Source: Methanobacteriota archaeon
Lineage (GTDB): Archaea; Thermoplasmatota; Poseidoniia; Poseidoniales; Thalassarchaeaceae
DNA length: 64,000 nt
Assembly (NCBI GenBank): GCA_016845365.1
Contig: JAERST010000013.1
Span: 1 to 64,000, forward strand
Direction: 5' to 3'
A program made the translations under genes and the position numbers. Under the pieces are notes generated by a model. That model was not told where the DNA came from and made no database searches. It saw only the letters and a program-made list of their open reading frames with translations. Position 1 is the stretch's first letter. Every line of letters begins with the position of its first letter. Below are positions 39,137 to 48,845 of the stretch, piece by piece.

Positions 39137-39721
39137 ATGAACATAGATATGGATGCGATGAAAGCAGAAATGGGCGGCGCCTTCGTGGTGTCGTGGGTTG
39201 TGCTAGGCTTAGGTCTGGGCACCCTCGAAGGAGCTGTCGCGTTGGCGGCTGTTTGGATGACGTTTGCCGGCGCTCATGTGCTGCCGGTCGTGACCTGGTG
39301 TCACATGATGACTGGTGCCCTTGACGACGTCGAGGGTAACTGGCTGGCAAACGGAATGCGATTGCTTGCACAAGCAGTCGGTGCGGTACTGGCGATAATG
39401 CTGGCAACCGAAGCCGGCGCGATCGAGACAGGCTGGGCAGCGGTTGAGTTCGCAATGCCTGAGACCTGGCCGTTACTCGGTACGGTTGCTGCAGGTGCTC
39501 TATGGTGGACTGTGCACAGCAGGGCTGACTCGGCTTGGGTCTCTGCCTTCGGACTGATGGTCCTCGGCGGAGCAATGACCCTAGACGGTGGTCACCAGAT
39601 GGGTGCAATGATGGCTGATGGATTCGGTTCCGTCGCTGATGTTGCTCCAGCATGGATCGTCGATGGTCTACTAGTCGGTCTAGGTGCCCTCGTTGGCTCC
39701 AAGATCGACGAATTGATCTGA
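39137..39721 (+). CDS. Multi-TM membrane protein, possibly a divergent MIP/aquaporin-like channel
   Basis: FAGAHVLPVVTW resembles the SGAHxNPAVT hemipore; LGGAMTLDGGHQMGAMM and terminal WIVDGLLVGLGALVGSKI resemble the second MIP half. Confidence 0.4.
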   Translation: MNIDMDAMKAEMGGAFVVSWVVLGLGLGTLEGAVALAAVWMTFAGAHVLPVVTWCHMMTGALDDVEGNWLANGMRLLAQAVGAVLAIMLATEAGAIETGWAAVEFAMPETWPLLGTVAAGALWWTVHSRADSAWVSAFGLMVLGGAMTLDGGHQMGAMMADGFGSVADVAPAWIVDGLLVGLGALVGSKIDELI

Positions 39722-39940
39722 AGTTCTGAGAAGTAATTCACTGAACTGAACCACGTAAGGCAGGCTGGGGGACTTTGGTCTCCCAGCCTCGCCGAATCTC
39801 AAACCCCCCTCGGAGAGGATTCCCTCTGCGAGGGGTTGCTTTCGTTTCGCACGTAGCGACGGCTTTCGATACACGCCGAGCGTGGTTGCGCACATTCTTC
39901 TGGGACACGATAGAGTCCACCATGAGGTGGGGCTCTCTGC

Positions 39941-40285
39941 CTATCCCATGAGTTGTAGGTGACCGGTTATCTTGTCGATTTCACTACGAGGCCCGGGCCC
40001 TAATCCAACGACGGTTACAGTCCCTGGTGGAATCTCTGTGTGGCCCGCATCTTTGACGAGATATGCGATAACGCCAGTGGATTTTGCGTGGGCGAGAATC
40101 TTTCGCAGAGCCTCCTCGTCCGCGGCCTTGCAGACGATTTTACGCGCCCCCTCACGTCGATAGCGGTCGAGTTCGCGCGGTGATTGCTTCTTTGCGGTCA
40201 CTGTGCATTCCAGCACAGCATGACCGCACTGCGCGGCCAATTTCCCCTTTGAGAGTTTCAGGTCAGCCCTAGTCACGAGGACCAT
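39941..40285 (-). CDS. pth2: Peptidyl-tRNA hydrolase, Pth2 family
   Basis: MVLVTRADLKLSKGKLAAQCGHAVLE; AYLVKDAGHTEIPPGTVTVVGLGPGP. Confidence 0.95.
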   Translation of the reverse strand: MVLVTRADLKLSKGKLAAQCGHAVLECTVTAKKQSPRELDRYRREGARKIVCKAADEEALRKILAHAKSTGVIAYLVKDAGHTEIPPGTVTVVGLGPGPRSEIDKITGHLQLMG

Positions 40286-40295
40286 GGTGAGCTCT

Positions 40296-40949
40296 TCACT
40301 CGGTGGCAAGTTCGCTCACCGTTCCAGCCGAGGGCTTGACGCGATGGCGCTGCATGATCTCGCCCAGCGGCACTGCCAACCACGCGATGAATACGAGGTT
40401 ACCAACAGCGTGGTAGAGGTCGTAAAGCAGACCATTGAGCAGGTAAGGTGCGAGCATCGAGACATCCGTCTTCAACAAGATGCTCGAGGAAACAATCCAA
40501 TCGAAAGCAAATGCGGATATCATGGCGAGTGCAGCAAGAGCGTGCAATTGCAGCTCGCCATCCTTCAGCAATCGGTCGGCAAACAAAGCCCCAGCAAGGC
40601 CGACCGCACCCCATCCAAGCACTTGGAAAAGCGTCCACGGACCGTGTCCCAAAAACAAGAGATTCGATGCCAAAGCGATGACTCCAGCAAGAGCCAGCGC
40701 GCGAGGCGCGCCGAAGTAGACGCCGGCCAGCAACACAATCACCGTGACCGGCTGGATATTTGGTAGCGGCTCGAGCAGGATGCGACCCGCGATGCCGAAT
40801 ACAGCAAGAATTCCAAGCATCGCGAGAGGATTCGACTCCTCGATCCGCCTCTCACCCTTGAGCACGGCGTAGACGATTACCGAAAGAATCGTGGCGTTGA
40901 GCAGCAGTGACTGAGCGGGCGTCAAAGCGATGTTGTGGAAGTCATACAT
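40296..40949 (-). CDS. ECF-type transporter S component (cobalamin/vitamin-type)
   Basis: NIQPVTVIVLLAGVYFGAPRALALAGVIALASNLLFLGHGPWTLFQVLGWGAVG; start MYDFHN. Confidence 0.7.
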   Translation of the reverse strand: MYDFHNIALTPAQSLLLNATILSVIVYAVLKGERRIEESNPLAMLGILAVFGIAGRILLEPLPNIQPVTVIVLLAGVYFGAPRALALAGVIALASNLLFLGHGPWTLFQVLGWGAVGLAGALFADRLLKDGELQLHALAALAMISAFAFDWIVSSSILLKTDVSMLAPYLLNGLLYDLYHAVGNLVFIAWLAVPLGEIMQRHRVKPSAGTVSELATE

Positions 40950-41008
40950 GGTGGAACCCCGTTCGTCTGGATGTCTGGTCACACTTGATGGTTGCTGAGA
41001 GCGCAGGT

Positions 41009-41560
41009 TCACCAAGTGCCGATGCGCCAGAGCAGAACATCGCCCTCTGACAGGATAACATCGCCGATTCCGACCATCGACAAGGCTCCGTTGTGATGCA
41101 ATTCCCAGTAGGCTCCACTGAAGTCGCCGGTGAGATTGTTGGCGTTCAGTCCACCGATTGTGTGTACGTATGGGCCCCAATCTCCAACATCATAACCGAC
41201 CGCGAGGTCGCCATTCGTTGCGTTCGTTGCATCGAGGAAGAATGACATTCCATCGGTGTACCCAGAGAATCCTCCGACACAAGCGCCGGTTCCGTTGTAG
41301 TCTGCGTTGACTCCGTAGGTTGAGCCGTCGGACTCGATCATTGTAACTCCGCTGTTGAATTCAGCGTGTGGTGAATCGTCTGGGAAGAGGACGCAGAGGA
41401 TTTGGCTCTCGTTCCAAGATTCTGGCATTCCATCGTGTGAAGATTCGCTATCGTTGACGTATTTTGCTGCCTCTTCTTTGAGGGCGTTTTGGATTGCGGG
41501 GGTGAGGATGATGAGAACGATGACCGCTACTATCGCTGCGGGTTTGAGGTCGTTTGACAT
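41009..41560 (-). CDS. Membrane-anchored DUF4430-like (transcobalamin C-terminal-like) protein
   Basis: N-terminal TM; AYWELHHNGALSMVGIGDVILSEGDVLLWRIGTW resembles DUF4430 signature; adjacent to ECF S gene. Confidence 0.6.
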   Translation of the reverse strand: MSNDLKPAAIVAVIVLIILTPAIQNALKEEAAKYVNDSESSHDGMPESWNESQILCVLFPDDSPHAEFNSGVTMIESDGSTYGVNADYNGTGACVGGFSGYTDGMSFFLDATNATNGDLAVGYDVGDWGPYVHTIGGLNANNLTGDFSGAYWELHHNGALSMVGIGDVILSEGDVLLWRIGTW

Positions 41561-41655
41561 GGAAGCCGAGGGCTCGGTTTTGAGTCTATGAAGTTAGCCT
41601 GAGTGAATTCTATTGAAAGAGGTTGAATTTGGCGTTTTTTTGTTGAATCTCTGGT

Positions 41656-43797
41656 TCACTCTTCGGTGATTTCGTTGATTTTTTCGCGCAAGATTTGGCT
41701 GACTAACTTACCGTCTGCGGACCCTCCCAACTTGCCCATTACCATTCCCATGAGTGGTCCGACCGCGCCTAAGCCGCGCTCTTTGACGAAGTCTGCGCGG
41801 TCGGCGAGGATGTCGTTGACGGCTTCCTCGACAGCTGATGAATCGGCTGGGGTTAGGCCCTCTGCCTCGGCTCGTTGCGTGAACCAATCGAGGCGGGTGT
41901 CGAATTCTGTATTGCTGTGTGATGGCCCTTCTTGGAGGAGAATGCGGGCCATCGGGACGAGGCCTTCGCGGGTGATGATTCCTTGTTCGCGCGCGTAGAG
42001 TGCGAGGGTTAGGATTGGCCACGGGAATGAGTCGGGGTTGACGCTGGTTCCTTCTGCGATTTCTGCGCGCGTATTGTCGAGGAGTGCTGATGCCATGGCT
42101 TTGGCTGGGACCCCTGGGCAACCGCATGGGCCTCCTTCGACAGCCGTGATTAGGACGTCGTCGAGTTCTGCGTTGAGCAGGGCTTCGACTTGGTTGTTGG
42201 AGACGTCGTAGCCGCTCAGTCGCTCGGTTCTTTGAGTTCGGTTGAGTGGGAGGTCTTCGCTTATGCTGGACCACCTTTGCTCGTCGAGTGGGACGACTGG
42301 GATGTCGGTCTCGGGGTACATTCTGGCCCCACCTGGGAGTGGTCGCATGGCTGTGGTCGTGCCATCTTCAGGTGCGCCCTTGCGGATGACTACGTTGCGG
42401 ACTTCCTTGGGAATTCTGTGGTAGGATTGGCGTGCGCGGGTGATGACTGATTCGAGGGCTAGGTCAGCTTGCCACTCTGGTGCTAGGCAGAGTACGAATG
42501 CGTCTTGTTCGGTGAGTTCGAGTGAGTGGCGGACTGCATCGACTTCTGGCTGGGCGATTCCGTAGGCTGGTAATTCGTCCGAGTGGAAGATTCCTGCTAC
42601 GCCTGCCTGCTTTGCTGCGCTTGCGAGTTCGCGACCTAAGCGCGGGAGTTGGGCTCCTTCCTCGTCCGATTGTTTGGTGCCGATTTTGCCTGTGAATCCT
42701 GGTAGGATTGCTGCTTTGACGACTGCCCCGCTTGCTATGCCTCGCTCGACCATGGTTGATGTGCACTTTGCGAATGCTTCTGTTACGTCGTGGAGTTCCA
42801 TCGGGATTCGTGCTGCTGCGGACTTGGCGACGCGATTTTCAGTTGGGATTTGGTCATCGCGTCGGTCATTGGGTAGTGCTGGGAGGTTTGCTTCGGCTCG
42901 TAGCTCATTTGCCAGTCTGAACATGTGGAGTTGGCGGGCCATTTCGAGGCGGATGATTTTGGGAATCCAATCGAGATCTTGGCATCCCTTGATTTCGACT
43001 CGGTCTCCACAAGCGATGCTGACGTTGAGGTCTTGGCGGATCGAGCCGAGACCGCGGCGGACCATTCTGGTGTCGCGCAGAAGTGTTCCGAGGGCTAGTG
43101 CGGTCTCCTTTGCGTGCTCGGGGGTTTGCACGTCGGGAGCCGTTGCGATCTCGACGAGTGGGACTCCGAGTCTGTCGAGGGTGTAGATTACGACCTCGCC
43201 GCCCGCCGTTGATTTTGTGTCGAGTTTGCGGGCGGAATCCTCTTCGAGGCAGATTACATCGACGCCGACGGCGCCTGAATCTGTCTGAATTTCGCCGTCG
43301 GTCGCGATGAGGGTGGTTCGTTGGAATCCACTGGTGTTGGAGCCGTCGACCACTGTTTTTCGCATGGCTTGCAGGAATGGTACAGGCTTTGCGTCCATCA
43401 TCGCGCTGATTGTTAGAGCAGCGCTGACCGCTGATTCGTCGTGGGCTAAAGGCGGCGCCTCATCGAGTTCGATTAGGCCCGAATTCGGTGATTGAACGTA
43501 GACGAAGGAGCGGTTGCGGCGCGCCTCGAAGCGCGCCGCCACATCTACTCGGCCGCCTTCTCCTTGCGCCGCCCGCAGGCGGCGCGCCTCACGCTTCCAC
43601 TCAGTCGGAATCTCTTCGATTCCCATTTCGTACAGTGTGCTGGGCATGCGTGAGTGTAACTTGCCGGTGTTGAGTTGTTGGTGGATTTCGAGGCCGCACA
43701 TGAAGCCAAGGCCAGCCGGGTCCAACTCGGATGGCCTTGCCACCTCGCCACGTGGCTCGCTGCTGCTCACGAAGTCCAGCGAACGGTCATCGCTCAT
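41656..43797 (-). CDS. gatE: Glutamyl-tRNA(Gln) amidotransferase subunit E
   Basis: LGFMCGLEIHQQLNTGKLHSRMPS, SIRQDLNVSIACGDRVEIKGCQDLDWIPKIIRLE, GARMYPETDIPVV. Confidence 0.93.
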   Translation of the reverse strand: MSDDRSLDFVSSSEPRGEVARPSELDPAGLGFMCGLEIHQQLNTGKLHSRMPSTLYEMGIEEIPTEWKREARRLRAAQGEGGRVDVAARFEARRNRSFVYVQSPNSGLIELDEAPPLAHDESAVSAALTISAMMDAKPVPFLQAMRKTVVDGSNTSGFQRTTLIATDGEIQTDSGAVGVDVICLEEDSARKLDTKSTAGGEVVIYTLDRLGVPLVEIATAPDVQTPEHAKETALALGTLLRDTRMVRRGLGSIRQDLNVSIACGDRVEIKGCQDLDWIPKIIRLEMARQLHMFRLANELRAEANLPALPNDRRDDQIPTENRVAKSAAARIPMELHDVTEAFAKCTSTMVERGIASGAVVKAAILPGFTGKIGTKQSDEEGAQLPRLGRELASAAKQAGVAGIFHSDELPAYGIAQPEVDAVRHSLELTEQDAFVLCLAPEWQADLALESVITRARQSYHRIPKEVRNVVIRKGAPEDGTTTAMRPLPGGARMYPETDIPVVPLDEQRWSSISEDLPLNRTQRTERLSGYDVSNNQVEALLNAELDDVLITAVEGGPCGCPGVPAKAMASALLDNTRAEIAEGTSVNPDSFPWPILTLALYAREQGIITREGLVPMARILLQEGPSHSNTEFDTRLDWFTQRAEAEGLTPADSSAVEEAVNDILADRADFVKERGLGAVGPLMGMVMGKLGGSADGKLVSQILREKINEITEE

Positions 43798-43801
43798 AGG
43801 C

Positions 43802-45955
43802 TCAGCGGGCGAAGGAATACTCGTCGGTGCGGGGGTTGAACAATTCGCCGCTTTGCAACATCTTGGAGAGGACACCCTCAACTTGGAACTCGTTGACGCC
43901 TCGATTTTCGCAGCGGTTGAGGATATCCGTAAGTTCTGCAACGCCCTTATTTGAGCAGATATCGCGTAGAACTGCCCTCACAACATTGCTCGCGTTCCTT
44001 TGGCCGACGGACACTCCGGACATCAGTTCCGACTCGTCCTCGATTCCTGCTTCCTCGCGCCAATGGCGGAAGATCGCAAGCGCCATCTTCGCATCGTCAG
44101 CGGTAGCGATATCGCGAAGATGCATTCTCGCATGCGCTTCGGTTAAGCGGATTAGGGCTTCAAGCGCACGCGGAGTAATCGGAATCACTTCGGTTTCAGT
44201 GTACTGCGCCTCATCTCGGCTGAATGATTGGCGCTCGTTCGTGTAGTATTCTAGAATCATCGCCTTAGCATCCTTGTTCAGATCAGGATGGATATTGCGC
44301 TTCGCGTAGGCGATGTATTTGCGAAGGAATTCAATTGTAAGGTGCTGAGAACCATCAACTCCTTCGCCGTAGATTTGTCCTTCATCGGCTTCTCTAAGGT
44401 CGAGTTCCATCGCTTCATCCAACTTCGATTCACTGATTCCTTGAGTTCTGACTTCCAAAATATGCCGAGCAATCCGCTCATCGTCGTCTACTCGAACCTC
44501 GTCGCGGAGCATCCAGATGATGTCGAAACGCGAGGCGAGGGGAGGAGGTAGGCCAGTTTCATTGAATGAGTGCATCACACTCTCATTTGAGCCACGCTTT
44601 GTGAACCGCCCTTGGATTGGATTGGCTGCCGCAAGGACCGCGCAACGGGTGTTCAATGTCGCCTTTACACCACCCTTCGATACATCCAGCCGCTGCTGCT
44701 CCATGGCAGGGTGCATTGTTCTCCTATCCTCTTCACTAATCTTGTCAAATTCGTCGATGGCTGCCATTCCTCGGTCAGAGAGTGGTAGAATTCCCGCTTC
44801 GAGGGCGAAACGGCCTCCGCCGCCGAAATCGTCCCGCACCGCCGCTGCAGTCAGACCGGCTCCCGAGACACCTCCTCCTGTTGCGAACATGCCGCGAGGG
44901 GAGAGTTTAGACATGTAATTCAGGAGTTGAGATTTTGCTACACCGGGATCACCCATCAACAGAATATGGATGTCGCCACGCGAGCGGGTTGCGTCCTTGT
45001 TAACTCTCGAAACCCCGCCAAATAGTTGCATTGCGAGGCTGCGTTTGACATAATGCACGACTCCGGTGGCGTAGACCGAAGGTGCGATTGACTGCTGCAT
45101 CAATTTCAGCAGGTCGGGGCGAGAGCCGATGTCGAGAATCGCTTCACGGTCCTGGTCTGAGATTTTGATTTCAGTGAATGGAGTACTCTCATGCTCCGAA
45201 CTGACGAGGTGATAGATGATATCGAACATCGGGGTTTTCTTGTTCCTTTTCACCTCGGAATGAACCACTGGAATCACATTGACGACGACTCTCTGGCCGG
45301 GTAGGTGCTTGTTGACGAGGTCGCCTTCGACGAGAACGTGCCCTCGAGAGGGTTGGGCACCGCTCGGCACGTTCTCGGGAACCTCTTGAATCTCAATCCA
45401 CTGATTGTTGACCATGCGAGAGATGTTCATCACGAGGACGAAGCGGGTGCCGCCGTTGCGACCAGCCATCTCTCCGCAACCGGTCTCTTCAGGGCACTTT
45501 AGCGGCTCTTTCAATTCCCGCTCGTTATCCTGAATCTTCTCGACGGTGTGGCCGCAAGCCTCGCATTGGAAGACCGCTCGGTGAATGCGAGGCTTGATTT
45601 CGCTGATTTTTGTGACGATTACCTCAGCGCTTCGTAATCGCTCGATATCTCGACTGCCCATGTCGCGTAGGTCTCGCCGACTATCCTTGGGCAGCTCGCC
45701 AACTCGTAGAAGACAGTCGAGGTCTTCGCCTCGCTCGCGGCAGATTTCGTTGAGCGTCTGGCGGCCTTTATCGAGAATCTTGCGAGGATCGATTAGAACG
45801 TCCTCTGCGAACTCAGGGTCAAATGCCTGAAGCTCGTGAAAGGTGACGTCGAGGACAGCATTTTCGAACTGCTTTGACAGGAGCAAAACAATCTCCGGTT
45901 CCTTGGCTTCGGTGAAGAAAGTCCTCCACCGCGCCGATGAATCATGTGCTGCCAT
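43802..45955 (-). CDS. mcm: Replicative DNA helicase MCM
   Basis: Zn-binding C..C...C..C region; LLMGDPGVAKSQLL Walker A; AAIDEFDKISEEDR; arginine finger SRFDIIWML. Confidence 0.96.
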   Translation of the reverse strand: MAAHDSSARWRTFFTEAKEPEIVLLLSKQFENAVLDVTFHELQAFDPEFAEDVLIDPRKILDKGRQTLNEICRERGEDLDCLLRVGELPKDSRRDLRDMGSRDIERLRSAEVIVTKISEIKPRIHRAVFQCEACGHTVEKIQDNERELKEPLKCPEETGCGEMAGRNGGTRFVLVMNISRMVNNQWIEIQEVPENVPSGAQPSRGHVLVEGDLVNKHLPGQRVVVNVIPVVHSEVKRNKKTPMFDIIYHLVSSEHESTPFTEIKISDQDREAILDIGSRPDLLKLMQQSIAPSVYATGVVHYVKRSLAMQLFGGVSRVNKDATRSRGDIHILLMGDPGVAKSQLLNYMSKLSPRGMFATGGGVSGAGLTAAAVRDDFGGGGRFALEAGILPLSDRGMAAIDEFDKISEEDRRTMHPAMEQQRLDVSKGGVKATLNTRCAVLAAANPIQGRFTKRGSNESVMHSFNETGLPPPLASRFDIIWMLRDEVRVDDDERIARHILEVRTQGISESKLDEAMELDLREADEGQIYGEGVDGSQHLTIEFLRKYIAYAKRNIHPDLNKDAKAMILEYYTNERQSFSRDEAQYTETEVIPITPRALEALIRLTEAHARMHLRDIATADDAKMALAIFRHWREEAGIEDESELMSGVSVGQRNASNVVRAVLRDICSNKGVAELTDILNRCENRGVNEFQVEGVLSKMLQSGELFNPRTDEYSFAR

Positions 45956-46178
45956 TGTCATCGATTTCACCGCCGGGCGCGGGAAGTGAGAATCCGTGGT
46001 CTATGAACAAAGCGGGTAGGGAACTCGACCCCTTCACTTCCGGTGGAGGAAATCACCGCCTCACGTCGTCAAAATGAGGGGCTGAGGCCTTCCACTGCAA
46101 TTTCTTGGTCGTCAGCGCCGAGCCCACAGGAAGTGTACCTTGGGATTTGTTCAAACACCGATTCCCAATCGCTAGGTC

Positions 46179-46607
46179 ATGGAGTACACACGTTCAGGCA
46201 GTGACATCCTCGTGCGAATTGACCAAGGTGAAGAAATTCACACGGCGCTGAAGGAATTGACAGATGAGCTTGGATTCGATGCGGCTGCTATCACAAGTGG
46301 TATTGGTCGAACTCGTGACAATCAATATGGATACATGAACTCAGAAGGTGTCTACCAGAGGCACCCATTGGATTCTCCTTCTGAATTGGTCAGCCTTTCG
46401 GGCAATATTGCTCGCACCCAAGAAGGAGCCCCATTCACCCACATCCACTGTTGCTGGTCTGATGATGACAACAATGTGCATGCAGGACACATGTTTCAGG
46501 CGACCGTACATGTCGTCGCTGAAATTCACCTCCGAGTGATGGATCATGCCTCGATGACGCGATGTCCTCTCGCTGAGTTTGAATTATTGGGCTTGGAATT
46601 TGATTAG
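46179..46607 (+). CDS. PPC domain (DUF296) DNA-binding-like protein
   Basis: Small PPC/DUF296 fold pattern: IHTALKELTDELGFDAAAITSGIG...HIHCCWSDDDNNVHAGHM. Confidence 0.8.
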   Translation: MEYTRSGSDILVRIDQGEEIHTALKELTDELGFDAAAITSGIGRTRDNQYGYMNSEGVYQRHPLDSPSELVSLSGNIARTQEGAPFTHIHCCWSDDDNNVHAGHMFQATVHVVAEIHLRVMDHASMTRCPLAEFELLGLEFD

Positions 46608-46631
46608 AACCAATTCGATGGGCGGATGATG

Positions 46632-47243
46632 ATGCGGATTCTGTGGGCTCATGGCCTAGAGGGAAGTCCGGGTGGTTCGAAGCCGACTTGGATTGTTGAG
46701 AATCTCGGCTGGGAAGTTGTTTCGCCAGCGATGAGTGAGCGAGGCTGGACCATCGCTGAGCAAACCGATGTCGTCGTTGAGGCGATTGCTGCTGACGACG
46801 ACCTTGATGTCATCATGGGGTCATCCTACGGCGGGCTCGCCATCGCCAATGCCGCCGCACAATTTCTCAACCGTGATTTGCGAATTGTGCTGATGGCGCC
46901 CGCCTTCGGCCTCGCCGAGAATTTTCGAAGGATTGCCGGCGAGGCCGGTGTGCGCGAATGGGAGGAGACCGGCTCGCGCCCATATTTTCACCATGGATTC
47001 GGCCACGAGGTCGAGTTCGGCTGGGATTTCATCACCAGTGCCGACGAGATGTCGTGGCCAGACCTTCAGCATCCGACCGTAATCATCCACGGAACGTCGG
47101 ATGATATCGTTCCAATCGAATCATCTCGCAAAGTTGCGACCTCGAACGAATTGGTCGAATTAATCGAGGTCGATGACGGCCATCGTCTAGCCGAATCTTT
47201 GCACCTCATCCCGCTGGCCGTCCAGCGCGTTCTCGCTCATTGA
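46632..47243 (+). CDS. Alpha/beta hydrolase (YqiA/RBBP9-like esterase)
   Basis: WAHGLEGSPGGSK, MGSSYGGLAIAN nucleophile elbow, HGTSDDIVP, DDGH. Confidence 0.8.
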   Translation: MRILWAHGLEGSPGGSKPTWIVENLGWEVVSPAMSERGWTIAEQTDVVVEAIAADDDLDVIMGSSYGGLAIANAAAQFLNRDLRIVLMAPAFGLAENFRRIAGEAGVREWEETGSRPYFHHGFGHEVEFGWDFITSADEMSWPDLQHPTVIIHGTSDDIVPIESSRKVATSNELVELIEVDDGHRLAESLHLIPLAVQRVLAH

Positions 47244-47322
47244 GGACTGAGGGAATTAATCCCGCGCGCGTGTGGGCGAAGCGTATTAATGGGGCTGAAA
47301 TTGCCCCGACAAATCCCTTCAA

Positions 47323-48039
47323 TCAGTGAGACCCGAGGAAGTATTCCCCAATTTCAGGGTCGGTCAGAATGTGTTGAGCATCACTCGTGTGAACCACCTT
47401 CCCGCTCGCCAAAATGTAGCCACGGTCAGAGCGAGCAAGGCTCAACCGAGCGTTCTGCTCGACGATTAAAACAGTAATTCCCTCCTCACGCAGAGCATCA
47501 ATCCGCTCGATGATTTGTTGCTGATATAGCGGAGACAGCGCCGCTGTTGGCTCATCTAAAAGCAAGAAAGTCGGATTGGAAATGAGCGCCCTCGAAATCG
47601 CCAACATCTGGCGCTCACCACCAGAAAGTGAAGCAGCCAAATCGTGGGTGCGATCGCGCAAATCTGGGAACATCTTCAGAGCGCGCTCGATGCGCTCATT
47701 CAGCACCTTAGTAGGCAATTTATTGCCACCCATCTGCAAATTTTCGTGCACAGTCAGCGAAGGGAAGACATTGTTCACCTGCGGAACGTAAGCGATGCCG
47801 CGGTTGACCAATTGGTCGGTTCGCCAGCCGGAGACGTCGTCCCCATCGTGCTCAACGGTTCCCGAGTAGTGGGTGGCGATGCCGAAAATCGTCTTGATGA
47901 AAGTGGATTTTCCGCAGCCGTTCGGGCCGATGATTGTCACGAATTCGCCCTTGTCGACGTAGAGGTCGATATCGTAGAGAATCTGCACAGAGCCGTAGCC
48001 GCCGTTCAATCCCTTGACCTCGAGGATGCGCTCGCTCAT
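47323..48039 (-). CDS. livF: Branched-chain amino-acid ABC transporter ATPase, LivF-like
   Basis: GPNGCGKST, SLSGGERQMLAISRAL, LLLDEPTAALSP. Confidence 0.92.
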   Translation of the reverse strand: MSERILEVKGLNGGYGSVQILYDIDLYVDKGEFVTIIGPNGCGKSTFIKTIFGIATHYSGTVEHDGDDVSGWRTDQLVNRGIAYVPQVNNVFPSLTVHENLQMGGNKLPTKVLNERIERALKMFPDLRDRTHDLAASLSGGERQMLAISRALISNPTFLLLDEPTAALSPLYQQQIIERIDALREEGITVLIVEQNARLSLARSDRGYILASGKVVHTSDAQHILTDPEIGEYFLGSH

Positions 48040-48845
48040 TCCTCCTCGCCCCCTTCGCCTTGGGCCTCGCCCTCATCGCCAGCCGCGCCCAGATAGGCCT
48101 CGATGACAGCACGATTGCTGCGAACCTCGTCCGGAGTGCCGACCATGAGGATTTCACCCTCGTTCATGACGACGATTCGGTCGACTCCTTGTCGAAGAAT
48201 GAAATCCATATTGTGTTCGATAATCAGAACCGAAATGCCCGTCTCATCGACAATCTTTCGAAGATTGTTGAATATCTTCATCGCCAGCGGACCGGCTACA
48301 CCCGCAACCGGCTCATCGAGAAGCAGAAGTTGCGGGTCACCCATCATCGAGCGGCCGATGTCAACGAGTTTCGACTGGCCACCAGAGAGTTCGCTGGCGA
48401 GATTGTGCGCCATGTGCGGAACTTCGAGCTGGTCCAGAACCTCGTAAGCACGTGCCAATCGGTCTTGCTCGGCGGGTCGAGAAAATGGTTGCAGAATCGC
48501 CTGTAGCGGATTCGGTTTGAATTGCTCGCGAGGCGGCACCAAGAGATTCTCGATGACCGTCATCTGCCGCCAGAGCCGAGTGTGCTGGAAAGTGCGTGTA
48601 AAGCCGAGATTCTGAATCTCGTCCGGCCGCATATCAGATGCATCCTCTCCGAAGACTTCGACACTTCCAGAGGTCTGCTGCAGCAATCCACTGATGCAAT
48701 TGAAAGTGGTTGATTTGCCGCATCCGTTCGGCCCGATCAAACCTACGAATTCACCCGGGCCGACCTCAAAAGAGACATCCTTTACAGCGACCAGCCCACC
48801 GAATTCCTTGCGAAGATTCTGAATCTTCAACACAGGTTCACTCAT
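48036..48845 (-). CDS. livG: Branched-chain amino-acid ABC transporter ATPase, LivG-like
   Basis: GPNGCGKSTTFNCISG, ELSGGQSKLVDIGRSMM, LLLDEPVAGV. Confidence 0.92.
   Translation of the reverse strand: MSEPVLKIQNLRKEFGGLVAVKDVSFEVGPGEFVGLIGPNGCGKSTTFNCISGLLQQTSGSVEVFGEDASDMRPDEIQNLGFTRTFQHTRLWRQMTVIENLLVPPREQFKPNPLQAILQPFSRPAEQDRLARAYEVLDQLEVPHMAHNLASELSGGQSKLVDIGRSMMGDPQLLLLDEPVAGVAGPLAMKIFNNLRKIVDETGISVLIIEHNMDFILRQGVDRIVVMNEGEILMVGTPDEVRSNRAVIEAYLGAAGDEGEAQGEGGEEE

Noticed and set aside
39760-39832. Pair of hairpins (AGGCTGGG...CCCAGCCT and CCCCTCG...CGAGGGG) as a riboswitch
   Set aside because: Lies between the convergent MIP-like and pth2 genes; most simply back-to-back terminators.
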